A DNA stretch of 64,000 nucleotides, taken from assembly GCA_009746045.1 (NCBI GenBank), contig RPFO01000076.1, positions 994,114 through 1,058,113 on the forward strand, written 5' to 3'. Positions 32,501 through 41,265 of the stretch are shown here, piece after piece. The notes below the pieces were generated by a model that had not been told where the DNA came from, did no database searches, and saw only the letters and a program-made list of their open reading frames with translations. How positions within the stretch are numbered: the stretch's first letter is position 1; each line of letters begins with the position of its first letter. The stretch is from Mesostigma viride. Lineage: Eukaryota > Streptophyta > Mesostigmatophyceae > Mesostigmatales > Mesostigmataceae. Position numbers and translations under genes: made by a program.

Positions 32501-33031
32501 AGAGCACGCCCCTCTAGGGTTAGGAGGAGGGTCTTGCCCCCCTCCCCACAGCCAATTAAGCCAACGCACTACCTTGCATTGCAGTGTGTACTCGCGGTGG
32601 CGGCGCGTGGCACGCTGTCGCCGGCGTGCCGATCTCACCCTGCCCCACGCGGTGTACGCTGGCCTAAGTGGGTATGGCAGCGGGAAAAGGGAGCGGTCCC
32701 GCTGGGATTCTATTTCCCTACTTGTTGAGCCTTGCTGAGCTTGTCCAAGAGGATGGCAGTTTGGAGAGCTGCCTTGACAGCCGGGGTGGCTGACAGTGCA
32801 GCCTCCTCCCCCAATGGCAGGAGGTGGCTGGCCACCTTCCACCCCCCCCCTCCTTGCCCTTCCACCTGCAGCAAGGCCGCCACCACCCTCATTAGGTACT
32901 CCATGCCCACAAGCTCCCCGGCTGCTGAGCCCAGCTCCTTGAGAAGGGTGTCCATGGCCAATGCAATGTTCATGACAATTTTCCTGTTCTCCATGTTCCG
33001 CCAATTTCCAGGCTTTACCGTCATGACCCAC
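29588..33031 (-). CDS. YR element ORF2: reverse transcriptase-RNase H-tyrosine recombinase
   Basis: A 1147-residue uninterrupted frame. It copies element RNA and integrates the circular DNA. RT: catalytic ITIDDLV at D491/D492. RNase H: D653 (VVASDAS), E at ~730 (INEKE), D759 (VDSTAAL), D at ~808 (PADGVSRG). A GIHPNPGP motif lies at about 831-838. Recombinase: R981 (HYLRISEALNL), a Lys near 1015 (TKTSKGK), H1076 and R1079 (HGLRHGG), W1102 and nucleophile Y1111 (AHYVGLH). The frame overlaps ORF1 by 321 nt in the -1 frame. It opens with GTG and has no ATG until about residue 249, whereas copies A and C have an ATG just after ORF1. Expression by -1 frameshift from ORF1 is possible; the first ~110 residues may be only overlap. 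Confidence 0.88.
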   Translation of the reverse strand: MGHDGKAWKLAEHGEQENCHEHCIGHGHPSQGAGLSSRGACGHGVPNEGGGGLAAGGRARRGGVEGGQPPPAIGGGGCTVSHPGCQGSSPNCHPLGQAQQGSTSREIESQRDRSLFPLPYPLRPAYTAWGRVRSARRRQRATRRHREYTLQCKVVRWLNWLWGGGQDPPPNPRGACSKGREEALARVKRHCTWHSRRVGGVATGQEQEGADAIYGKQNKYEQLRADAVSLPKAEVAGKARLLDLLAMRPSWREIYASEENCIKPAVVASAKYWNVPKPSRGCSMAEWGKLMSRAAGVGMVAFRERRPKWVDGCFGVAKGVGELRFIVNRKLGNLLWVDPPKILLPHLGILVEVYIKGWCYCAKSDLVSYYYSIEVPEWWWDYQGLPSVWSTSVGLAGPRRKVWPVLKVLAMGHSHAVALGEAIHEMVLYMTGALDPRRQVNYLSSAGELTLVRDECGQPLRLAIEYKEERAGELQIDLENPPAPMLSITIDDLVASNGRTCEAVNQLITRAIEEGYLPNNLVPSKEKTKMASLEGDELEALGVVHRRNGVLEPTVKQLNLVIAHTQAILTRGRATAEGLAAVLGRWLWLQMLSRSCLSIWQQCFKFISLQGWGQRSWVLWAGVREELECALALAPMLRVDRSAPLAREVVASDASTYGQGVVYATMEPGDVTELARAREVRGYPTLLIPSEVAYAGPRPLSARAQQAITSQQWRVGVRSRWRDPGMHINEKEVRAAVKGVERSARSLANRGKRVVRLVDSTAALGCLAKGRSSSHKLNKQCRRLCALTLATGSRSQWVWTPSALQPADGVSRGQSMATFLAGWVRDLTAEGIHPNPGPPAPVSYLPLLEGKVKPATLLAYRRGLDSLLTWWEAGGRADGSSSRADTLEETFCAYVAWAHFRGYSRQVCVNALMGLQLYYPGMVKRWDLARGVLAGWKTLVPPRAPPPIPWEAAFALASTMVMQGQRLAGLLVVIVFRHYLRISEALNLRVGHVRLQPDVRLGPAQRGALLLRSTKTSKGKTQSVVVEDVMSETILRHCIAGKHAWEAVFPFTYPQFRRIWQAASQALGVAQIFTIHGLRHGGATHDFLAGRSMGDIQGRGRWLSSSTVAHYVGLHRSLEVQLPEVILRAMAACPPRAWRAILKLPST

Positions 33032-33765
33032 GACCGGATTCCCATCCCATTGTCGCTGGCGTCCTCCAACACCCCCGGCAGCACCCGCTCCGAAACCCGA
33101 TATTTCACGCTCTTGGCTCGGCTTGGCAGCGCCACCCCTTTCGAGGCCTTGAAGTGGCTTCCCGCCCCCTCCATTCCTCCCAGCGCTGCCTTCAAACCTT
33201 GCATGAATTTCTCGGCTGCGACCTCCCCCTCCTCGTCCTCCTCGTCGTCCTGATTTTCGGTTTCCGGAGGTGCCCCAACGAATGTCGCCAACCTCGCCCT
33301 CATTTCCTTTCCGACAGCCCCCCCACCTGCCGAAACCTTGGCCGCGCCTTTCGGCTTGGCCATTTTTCGCTGCGCAGGTGTCGTTGGTGGCAGCGCCTGA
33401 TCCTCCTCCTCGTCCGCCGCGAGATCTGCCACGGCCAGCAGTTTTGCCACCAACGTTCCGTTTGGGTCACGTGCGTCCAACACGTCGCCAACATCAACGT
33501 GATCGGCCAGCAACTGCACGACAGACTTCAGCTGGCTCGAGCTCCACGAGCTGGCGTCCGTCACCCAGTCCTCGGCACCGAAGACCTGCTCGACTGCCCC
33601 CACCGCCTCTGCGGGGCTGATGCACTTGGCGAGCAGAGTGGCGAGCTGCTTCTTTTTGGCGCTGAAGGCGACTGGCGCGTGACTGGCGGCAGCAGCCCGC
33701 GGTGTGGGCGTCCCGTCCTCCCCGCGCGCTGCCTGCCCTCCTGTAGCTTTGCGCCCCTTCGGCAT
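32710..33765 (-). CDS. YR element ORF1, Gag-like (copy B)
   Basis: 351 residues from an ATG at 33765 (MPKGRKATGG). It is homologous to ORF1 of copies A and C over its whole length, with a variable charged middle and a conserved C-terminus (RVLPGVLEDASDNGMG, RKIVMNIALAMDTLLKELG, EYLMRVVAALLQVEGQ). The clear divergence from A/C with the same architecture shows two lineages of one family. No zinc knuckle. Confidence 0.8.
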   Translation of the reverse strand: MPKGRKATGGQAARGEDGTPTPRAAAASHAPVAFSAKKKQLATLLAKCISPAEAVGAVEQVFGAEDWVTDASSWSSSQLKSVVQLLADHVDVGDVLDARDPNGTLVAKLLAVADLAADEEEDQALPPTTPAQRKMAKPKGAAKVSAGGGAVGKEMRARLATFVGAPPETENQDDEEDEEGEVAAEKFMQGLKAALGGMEGAGSHFKASKGVALPSRAKSVKYRVSERVLPGVLEDASDNGMGIRSWVMTVKPGNWRNMENRKIVMNIALAMDTLLKELGSAAGELVGMEYLMRVVAALLQVEGQGGGGWKVASHLLPLGEEAALSATPAVKAALQTAILLDKLSKAQQVGK

Positions 33766-33852
33766 TGCTGCTCAGGGCCAAAAATGGCTCCGACAGTACA
33801 GGTTCGTCAAACCAGAGGTTCGTTTCCCCTGGCTTGCTGTCGCCGCCCTCGT

Positions 33853-34290
33853 GAAAAGAAAAGAGGCCGACCTTAGCTAGGTGGGTTTGTTTTTGTCCTT
33901 TTTTGCGTGTCATGCGGCCTTGGCCCGGACGGCATTTTTTCGCCACGCAAATGTTGCGTCTGAACAAATGACGCAATGTGGCGTTCTAATTGCCGGCAGC
34001 TTACGTAAGGCTGCCGGGGCTATTAGGTCACATATTGCGTGAGAGAAAGAATCTAGATCTAGTTAATCACTACGCCATGAGCCAAGAAACCTAGACAGTG
34101 GCAGGTTTATATCTCAACGTAGCTCCTGCCACCTGGCCAAGAAAAAACTGGCCAAAGCTTTGGCCACGACTGATCCGGATCAGGCCGCACCGGCCTCAAA
34201 AGGTTTGTCACGTGAACCCAATAACCTAGCTATAGCGGCTACCCTTCCATCTCACTATAAAGAAACTATGTTCAGAGAACCACGATTCTT
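33853..34290 (-). repeat. A1 split repeat of YR copy B
   Basis: Nearly identical to 28948-29385. On the minus strand it starts AATCGTGGTTCTCTGAAC and contains the same palindrome cluster. As the 5' end it should hold the promoter, but no core element is obvious. Confidence 0.85.
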
Positions 34291-35855
34291 TTACTGCCAT
34301 CGGCATGGGGGGTAATCTGCATTTTTTGGTCGCGCGGAATAAAATAGAATTCGTGATTGCGGCAGTAAATTCTCAGTTTGGGGGGTCTTTTTGACCGTGA
34401 AGGATGCATTCATATCGGTATCATCGAATTCTAAACCGAACGGGTGCTTTTTGCTACATTTTCGGCCATTCTCGGTAAGTATTTCTTCAGGCCTGCGCAG
34501 TGCATGTCGGAACCTTCCATGGAAGAACGGCCGTTGTTGCGCGCCTGGGCGAGGGATCTACGAGGGCAAGATATAGATTTGTGGCGACTGTTATCTACTA
34601 TCAGTTCTCTCTTCGAAGAGCTCATCGTTGGAAGTTTTTTGCGTTCGTTTTGGTCAGTTTCCGCCAGTTAACTCTCCGTTGCTCGCCGTCGTGTTGACGA
34701 ATACCTGGCAGCTTTAGCTTGTTTTCGTTGATGTCGTGATCAGGGCCGCTTTAGTCGCAGCCTATAGCTCTTCGGGAAGGTATAAGGCATTTCATAGCAC
34801 GTGTTCTGGCAAGGATGTTGTGCGTATGGACGCTTCTTGTTGTGTGATAGTGACGCACCCTTTCCTCGCAGCGGCATCACAGCGGTCAGAAGCTGAACGG
34901 CCGCCACTGGTTTCTTTGCATTTTATCGTGCAGGGAAGGAAGTTTTTTTATCGACGATCATGTTGGAGATATTGCATTTGTGTGACTGCATGTAGATAGC
35001 TGCCATCATTGGTTTATTTGAGCTTTCCTTGTTATGATGATGTGACAAGACAGCAATGTGCTGAGCCAACCATGGTTGACATGGTTGACTGCATGCAAGC
35101 TTTGTATGCCATGATCTCCTTGGTTCCTTGCCCTCCATAGTTCCAGTTTGTTGCCCATGTCGGGTAGGGCAGTTAAGGAGTTGTTGCTGTGTTGGTAAGC
35201 TTGGTTGGCATAACCCTTACACTCTAACCTGGGAGAAACATAGAAAATGCTGGTAATGCATGTAAGTGCCATCATCATTATTGCTATTCACGTACAAGTC
35301 TGGCCATGCTCGAGGGACGGTGAAGGAGTATGAGGTGCGTGGCCACCCATTTGTATTTCATAACATATTCAGCATGGATTTGATGCATGTTGGATGGCAT
35401 GTAAAGTGTGATTGTGTATACTTGCTTTCTGAGTGGTCCTTAGCGCCTTGTCAGGTGGTGAGTGGTCGTCTAGGAAACCCATCAGTGCGTGCCACAGTGA
35501 CCCCCAACCTTGAGCATGTGTCGTCATCAGTGTGCTAAAGTTAATTATATGTGCTTTTGATCATAGATTTGCTGAGTTCTTGGCATGAAGTTTACAAGGT
35601 AACCTTGGGTAGAGTATAGTGTATGCTCTCTTGGCATGTATGCCTAGCGATCGTGTTGCTATGCTTGCGCTGGCAAGGTTGGCCATGTCGAGGGCAGGTG
35701 AGGGCAGATGTGGTGCCTAGCCGTTTGCTTATGTTTTGTGATCGAGGGGGGCATGCTTTCTGGCTTTTTGGATGGAAAACAGCATGCCTAAGTGGCCATA
35801 TACAAAGAACCCCCCCTTAAGCTTATGTTCAGGTTTTAGCACGCATAACCTTATT
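34291..35855 (-). other. Leader region of large element, no gene seen
   Basis: On the minus strand this is part of the 3-kb stretch between the primer site and the first coding remnant. Short open frames on both strands show no recognisable domain. Words such as TTGGCATG and GCATGT recur between 35000 and 35700. Confidence 0.4.
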
Positions 35856-36241
35856 ACTTGAGCTAGACTTGTCGGAATGACCTGTTTTAAGGGTGGCTGC
35901 CACGACGTGATGCAAAGGGAGGGGCAGGGGGACGATGGGGAAGGTAGTAGTGATGATGAGAATGATGTTGATGATATTCCTTGCCTTGCATGTGCGTCCC
36001 CGGATGAAATTGACGGTGTCCCTTTCCTGCTGTGCAGCACATTGGGGTGCAAGGGAGGACTGCATGGGTGCTGCGCTGACCCCCCGTTGACTAAGGAGTC
36101 CAAGGGGGATCGGTTTTGCCCTGCCTGCCTTGTGCAGGATGCTTACAAGGGCTGATATAGTGACATTTTCTGTTTTAGCGGGCATTTTTCTGAAAACACG
36201 TCTGACGCAATAACTTGAGCTAGACTTGTCGGAATGACCTG
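35856..36241 (+). repeat. 29-bp direct repeats flanking the PHD ORF
   Basis: ACTTGAGCTAGACTTGTCGG plus AATGACCTG occurs at 35856-35884 and identically at 36213-36241, 357 bp apart. The left copy contains the ORF's ATG. Confidence 0.85.
35877..36155 (+). CDS. PHD-finger ORF, antisense inside the LTR element
   Basis: 92 residues. After an acidic Asp/Glu/Ser segment, residues ~42-88 fit a PHD zinc finger: CLAC, then LLCSTLGC, GLHGCC and FCPAC, giving Cys4-His-Cys3 with normal order and spacing. PHD fingers bind histone H3 tails and occur in chromatin proteins and some transposon-encoded proteins. The ORF is on the opposite strand to the LTR element, and a 29-bp direct repeat lies at each side. 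It may be an exon captured from a chromatin gene or part of another transposon; introns could extend it. Confidence 0.6.
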   Translation: MTCFKGGCHDVMQREGQGDDGEGSSDDENDVDDIPCLACASPDEIDGVPFLLCSTLGCKGGLHGCCADPPLTKESKGDRFCPACLVQDAYKG

Positions 36242-37364
36242 GGACTTGGAACACTGCTGTCCCCCTGTTAGCCGAAATTTTTGTTGATTTTGTGGCCTTA
36301 TCGGAAGTGTTTATGATATGTTTATTCCCAATGTCCGGTAAAAAATGACCTGTTTTGCGGGAAAATTAATAACTGTTCAAGGTTTTGCCATTTCCATGAT
36401 GTAAATAGCTCAGCAAGCTACAAACTCAGGGAACTATATGACCTTGATTTTTGGTAGCCAACAAATAAGTGCATTGGCTGGGGCATACGCAGCCCTAATT
36501 AGCGTCTTTTGCTATTTATAGCGCATTATTGGCGTATATATGGCGGTAGTACCCCCAACAAGTGCATGGACAACTCACTAGAGATGTTATTAAGTGCCCC
36601 CAATCATAATTCAGCATTGTGCAAATGAATTTCAAGTGATATTAGCATATGTCAAATTTTAAGGTTTTTGGGGTGCCACCTCCCCTTAAGCCCATCGGCT
36701 TATGACAGGAAAGAAACGAGTCTGAGACAATGCAACATGCCAAGACACGGTTTGGTACACAATATAAAAACTGTTTTTATGCGATTCAAACCAAATGGTT
36801 TGTTACAAATAAAGGTGTCCCTCCGACCCATCGGTCAGATTCTCACCTGGGACTTAGAGGTCGGCCCAGGACAAAAAGAAAAGAAAAGATATGCGCAGCA
36901 GGAATACAATTACTAATCCCGCAATGCAAGGAAGTGCAGAAAACAACGAGATTTCCGTCACGGCACCACCATCGTGGGCCGTTAGGAACTGCACTACATT
37001 GCCGCTCCATAATGCATGGATACACGGAATAAAAGGAAAAACGACAATGCAGGATTGAAGACTGCCGCCCCGACGGAATTGTCAGTGCGTTGCTGTTGGT
37101 TAGCTCTTGCTTGTTCTTCACGCTCCTTGCTGGACTGCAACGTGAGTGCGCAGGCACAACAGCAGCAAGGTGCAACACAACAACAGCAACGAAAACGAAA
37201 AGAAAACTAACCGACCATCGCCGGATCTAGCTAATCTAATTCGACCATCGTCGACTTTAATATTGCAATATTCGTTAGTCAAATTGCGGCAATTCCGACC
37301 ATCGCCAGAATGCCTGAACAATATTGCATGAACCTAACTACTCAGGCACGAAATGCAAATAGAA
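36242..37364 (-). other. Leader region of large element near the primer site
   Basis: AT-rich. Contains an isolated minisatellite word at ~36692 and CAACAGCAAC-type simple sequence at ~37150-37200. No gene seen. Confidence 0.4.
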
Positions 37365-37384
37365 AAACAGACCTCCGATTCCAG
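37365..37384 (-). promoter_or_regulatory. Primer-binding site of large element
   Basis: Minus strand CTGGAATCGGAGGTCTG directly follows the 5' LTR and closely matches the primer site of the gypsy-like element at 473-490. Confidence 0.75.
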
Positions 37385-38608
37385 TGTAACGTGCCAAACC
37401 CATCGGCCAGGCACGTTGGGAAAGATCGTCTCTATCTACGGGACCATCGTCCCGGTTTGTTGCCTGCCTGAGTAGGAAGGGGGATCACTATTCTATGGGC
37501 TACTTGCTGTCATCACAGCGTAGGCCCAGAGGCATTACAATGATTACCTTCTTGTATTCTTGCAATTGCAGTTGTACAAGGATATGTGTTGGACATGACT
37601 GTATCAAAAAGGAATAGATTCGTAGCTCAGATTAACTGAGGTGGGTGAGTCGGCGGATTGACGAACGACTGTCTTGTCCATCGTCCTCGCACACCTTTAT
37701 GCCAAGCAGTGCCACTAGGTCAGCACTGCTGTCCCGACCCTTGTGGCTCGGGACAGGCATGCGAATATTCCACGCTTAATTTCCGTTACTGTAGTGGGCC
37801 GAACTACGGGTCGAACATAGGGCTGGTCGACCTCTAACCATGTCCGTGGTAACCATCGTTACGTTATGCCATCGGACACACATCCATCGATATATATTTT
37901 AAAAATATAATTACTTACAGCAGAGTGAAATCACTCAAACCAAAGCAAACGCCCAGCTATAAACCTATATACAGAGCCATGTCAAAGCTCTATACTACGA
38001 TAAGACCAATGGAAACGCCTAACGGGAGGAACCTAATAGCCCTGCTGCACCGCAAAATCAGCCCGCGTACGGCGGAGCATGATGTCAGCCATGGCCCGAG
38101 TCAGCGCCACCGACAAGCGCTGACGCCAATATGACGTCCAGGTCCGCGCCGACCATGGGGCCCGCTGGCCCTCCAGGTCCAGCCGGTCCTCCCGGAGCCG
38201 GCAACACTCCTTGAAGAAGGCGGAGGTCAGGGGCCCCATGGCCCCAAACTCCTCCAGGACAAAGGGCACCACACGATGGTGCCCGACGTCGCCGTAGGCC
38301 AGGAGCTTGGCCCGCTCCGCCCGGTCCGCCGTGTAACCTGCCGTGAGGGAGGCCCCAGCCACGTGGCTAAGAGCCAAGGGCCGCGCCACCGAAACGTCAA
38401 TAAGCAGATATATATCCCAATGTCACCAATATTACTCTAGATATCAACTGTCGGCACCCTCGTATACACAAGCAGAGGTGTGCCGGAAGGTATGGACTTC
38501 AAACCACCCTAAGTATCTATCTCTTTTTGTACGTATCTTTTTTATACCATATTTCTTTTGCCAAACTCTCTCGTGCTCACTAGGTTCGGCCCTAGTCGGC
38601 ACGCTACA
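37385..38608 (-). repeat. 5' LTR of large element, split by a non-LTR insertion
   Basis: Removing 37898-38415 restores a 706-bp LTR matching 22043-22748. The split is at GATATATAT. Confidence 0.9.
37898..38406 (-). mobile_element. RLE-type non-LTR retrotransposon copy 5, 5'-truncated
   Basis: 509 bp matching the 3' part of copy 4 (last ~118 codons plus 3' UTR; ORF 38033-38389 ends AVQQGY). GATATATAT flanks it at 37889-37897 and 38407-38415, and the same bases occur once in the empty LTR at 22547-22555, so insertion created a 9-bp duplication of a TA run. Confidence 0.9.
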
Positions 38609-38613
38609 GCTAT
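38609..38613. repeat. Target-site duplication GCTAT (right)
   Basis: Partner of 22038-22042. Confidence 0.85.
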
Positions 38614-38761
38614 AGCCCTGGAGGCCGCTGCAGCCATGATAAACCTGCCATCCGGCATGTCTTACTATTATAGATTGCCGAACTATAAAATAATAATAGT
38701 CTATACCACTTTTTCTTGTAAATGATTTACTATATACTTTAACATACCATATTATTAAAGT

Positions 38762-39180
38762 ATCGGGGTTCTTTAAACGGAGTTTCTTCTATACGTGAAT
38801 GCGGGAACAAGAGGCCGCTGGATGAGCGGCTTACATGTCGTAGTGTTTTCTCGTAGCTGTTTGGCTAGAGCTTTTGTGATTAGTAGATGCAGTATAGTGC
38901 ATGGTTGAAAAATGAATTAAATAAAATGTGCGTTCCGCGCTTGGGTTGATTATACCCGGGCGGAACGGGGCGTGAGGTGCAGTGCCCCTGAAAAGAACAA
39001 CCTACGCATTATTTAATACTAGCCGTGCAGATTCGGGATATTCTACCCCCGGTCTGTACGGTTAGCATCTTACTAGCATCACTGAACATAAGGGTTTAAT
39101 GACGTCAGTTAGCTAGGGATAAGGGAGGTTTTGCGACTAAAAGCCGCTCTGGCTGGTTTTGTCGGCCTCTTTCTTTGCTC
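38762..39180 (+). repeat. A1 repeat of YR copy D
   Basis: Matches 45437-45856 with only a few substitutions, from CGGGGTTCTTT to CTCTTTCTTTGCTC. Confidence 0.85.
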
Positions 39181-39698
39181 GTTGTCGTTGCGGCGGCAGC
39201 CGCAGCTATGGGTGCTGCGGAGCAAAATCCCAAAAGCACTGGTTGCACCGGCCACTTGGCCAGTGGTGAGACTTCCAGTTGTTAACCCTTAGTCGGGAGG
39301 ACCATTTTTGGCACTTTCAGACCCCTGAAAATGAGAAAAATCATAACTCACAGGCCACAACTCCAAATGCCCCCAACCAAGATGCTAGGAGTATCTACAC
39401 TTCGAGGGCTTTCAGAATATGCAATAATACCACGGGTTTATTAAAGCATTTGGATGATAGCTCCAGTCAAACTTGGCCAAAAGACGATCTTTTTTCCCCA
39501 AGGAAAAGTGAACCCCCACCTAACTTCCCAGGGAGGGTATGGAACCTCAACAACAACATTGGACAACTTAGTTGGATAGTCCAATGGTGCTTTCCTTGGG
39601 TCAGACCACCCGGACAACCCATTAGACCTATAGCTCATATATGTGTGTGGGTTACGCGCGCGTAAACAGCCATCTATGACATGCAATACAAGAATGCA

Positions 39699-41072
39699 TT
39701 CTATTCCCACTATTACCAATCCACCAACATTTGATTAAAACAATAAGTGGGCAATTACAGAACCCATGAGTGAGCCTGCCACGCTGCACCCATTTCATGA
39801 TTGATTGTAGTTCTCGTTACCCAACCCCCCTTTCCTGGTGCTTTATCTCCAAAGCTCCGCCAACCACTTTCGCTCAGTGGCTCTCGAGGCTGCCCTGCCG
39901 CAACGGTCACGACCATTACAATCGCCGGCGGCTGTAGCGAGCCTCATGCACGATAACCCTTTGCAGGCCCCCCCCCAGCCTTCCACCCTCGGCCAGTAAA
40001 AGAGGGTGTTGAATGTGCACGCAAAGACAAGGAAGAATTAAGACGCCTCGTTTAACGATCACGGACCTCCCTCAAAGGCCAGTGCCGCCCTAACGTGACG
40101 ACAACTTGTAGGACGTCACCCGATGCCACCATATCTCGATTACTGTCAACGTTGTCACCTGGGGGAGTAACTTTCCATATTTCAGGTTTTAGTTGATGAG
40201 CAGGCTCTCATCACACACCCCAGCGGCCGATAAAGCGCAAGCGCAACTGGGCCGGCCAAAATATTTGGTCCTGCCCGGCCCAGGTCCGTCTGTTAAACTG
40301 GCCCCTTAAGTCTCGGTCTGAATCGAAATATTGCATAATTCCGGAATTCGTCCCCACCACATTCCCGAGACCTCACGCACCCATAAGAGCGGATGCTGGT
40401 AAATATTTTTCTACTTACGCGAGGGCCGACAGACTTGTCGTCCATCACAATGCCCACTAAAAGTAACCCGACCACCCTTCCTTCGGCAGTCAGCAGTCAG
40501 GAACTGCAACCCTGCTGCGACATTCCGCAGCAAAGCGGTAGGCACTGCAGCGTGGCACGGAAATCTTACTCATGGTTTCAGAGTTCCGTACAGGTGCCAC
40601 GCGCAGGCAAACGCGAAGTATTTTATAGTCTCTCGTCGGCCAAGAACCCAGCTGCGGGGAGAAAACCGACGAGGGTAATTCTAATTTCTTTTTCACAGTC
40701 ACGTGACTGTTCAAGCTATGTCAGTCACGCGCCATCTCTAATCGGCCACCGCCAGCCAAAAGGCTGACGCGATTAGGGCAGCATTAAATTTCTTGTAATC
40801 CGCCATACCCATCCGCCAAGAAAAAGAGACCTAGAACATCGTGCAAATGGCACTTTAGGGCGGCGTAGCCCGGGCTCGCCTCATGAGCCGTCAGCAACAG
40901 TAACTTAATTGCTACTTAACTTAACAAACTAGAAATGGCCATACAAAACTGGCCAACTAATTCTAACTCATGGAACCGGTCCAGCCCAAGGCCCACCGTC
41001 CCGTAGTACCACTCACATAGCGGCGTTCATTCTCATCTGTTATAAAGAAACTACGTTCAGAGAACACCGATT
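39699..41072 (-). mobile_element. Short non-autonomous YR derivative
   Basis: The right end (minus strand AATCGGTGTTCTCTGAACG, TTTCTTTATA) matches the A start of copies A-C. The left end holds TTCTATT and TTGATTAAAACAATAAGTG, like their B ends. The A-like part also has a GGCCATACAAAACTGGCC stem like that of copy B. No coding frame. Confidence 0.6.
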
Positions 41073-41241
41073 ATAACAAGCTATAAAAGATTGCCAAAGG
41101 TGCTGGAATACAAACATGTTGCCTACCTGCATTAACGAAATGATATGCTCCAAAGAAATGCCATAAACTGGTCACTTTCAGGGCTAATACCCCTCTTTAC
41201 AGCAGGCATGGAGGCTTGCTGAAAGTGTCTATCTACCTGGA

Positions 41242-41265
41242 AAAAGGCCTCAATTGAGGCCTTTT
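41242..41265. repeat. Perfect 24-bp palindrome
   Basis: Core GGCCTCAATTGAGGCC with AAAA/TTTT on each side. The same core recurs at 42983-42998, preceded by a partial copy at 42961-42978. Confidence 0.85.

Larger units (their letters stand above)
28786..34290 (-). mobile_element. YR retrotransposon copy B, complete and coding-intact
   Basis: In minus-strand order: A1 (34290-33853), ORF1, ORF2, B1 (about 29520-29386), A2 (29385-28948), B2 (about 28924-28786). All four split repeats are present, and the B1-A2 junction GGTTAATAGAATCG matches that of copies A and C. The flanks TGCTTTCT and TTCTTTTACTG share TTCT with the junction, as expected for recombinase integration without target duplication. 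Because ORF2 has no internal stop, this is the best candidate for an autonomous member. Confidence 0.88.
22043..38608 (-). mobile_element. Large chimeric chromovirus-derived LTR element with nested insertions
   Basis: The 3' LTR (22043-22748) and 5' LTR (37385-38608, interrupted) share TGTAACGTGCC...GGCACGCTACA ends. Target duplication GCTAT is at 22038-22042 and 38609-38613. The primer site precedes 37385 and the polypurine tract follows 22748. The minus-strand order is leader, unknown ORF, RNase H tail, integrase, chromodomain, gag, 3' non-coding, so gag is misplaced and RT and protease are missing. YR copy B (28786-34290) and a 509-bp non-LTR copy (37898-38406) inserted later; without them it is about 10.5 kb. 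LTRs differ at about two positions by eye. Confidence 0.85.
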
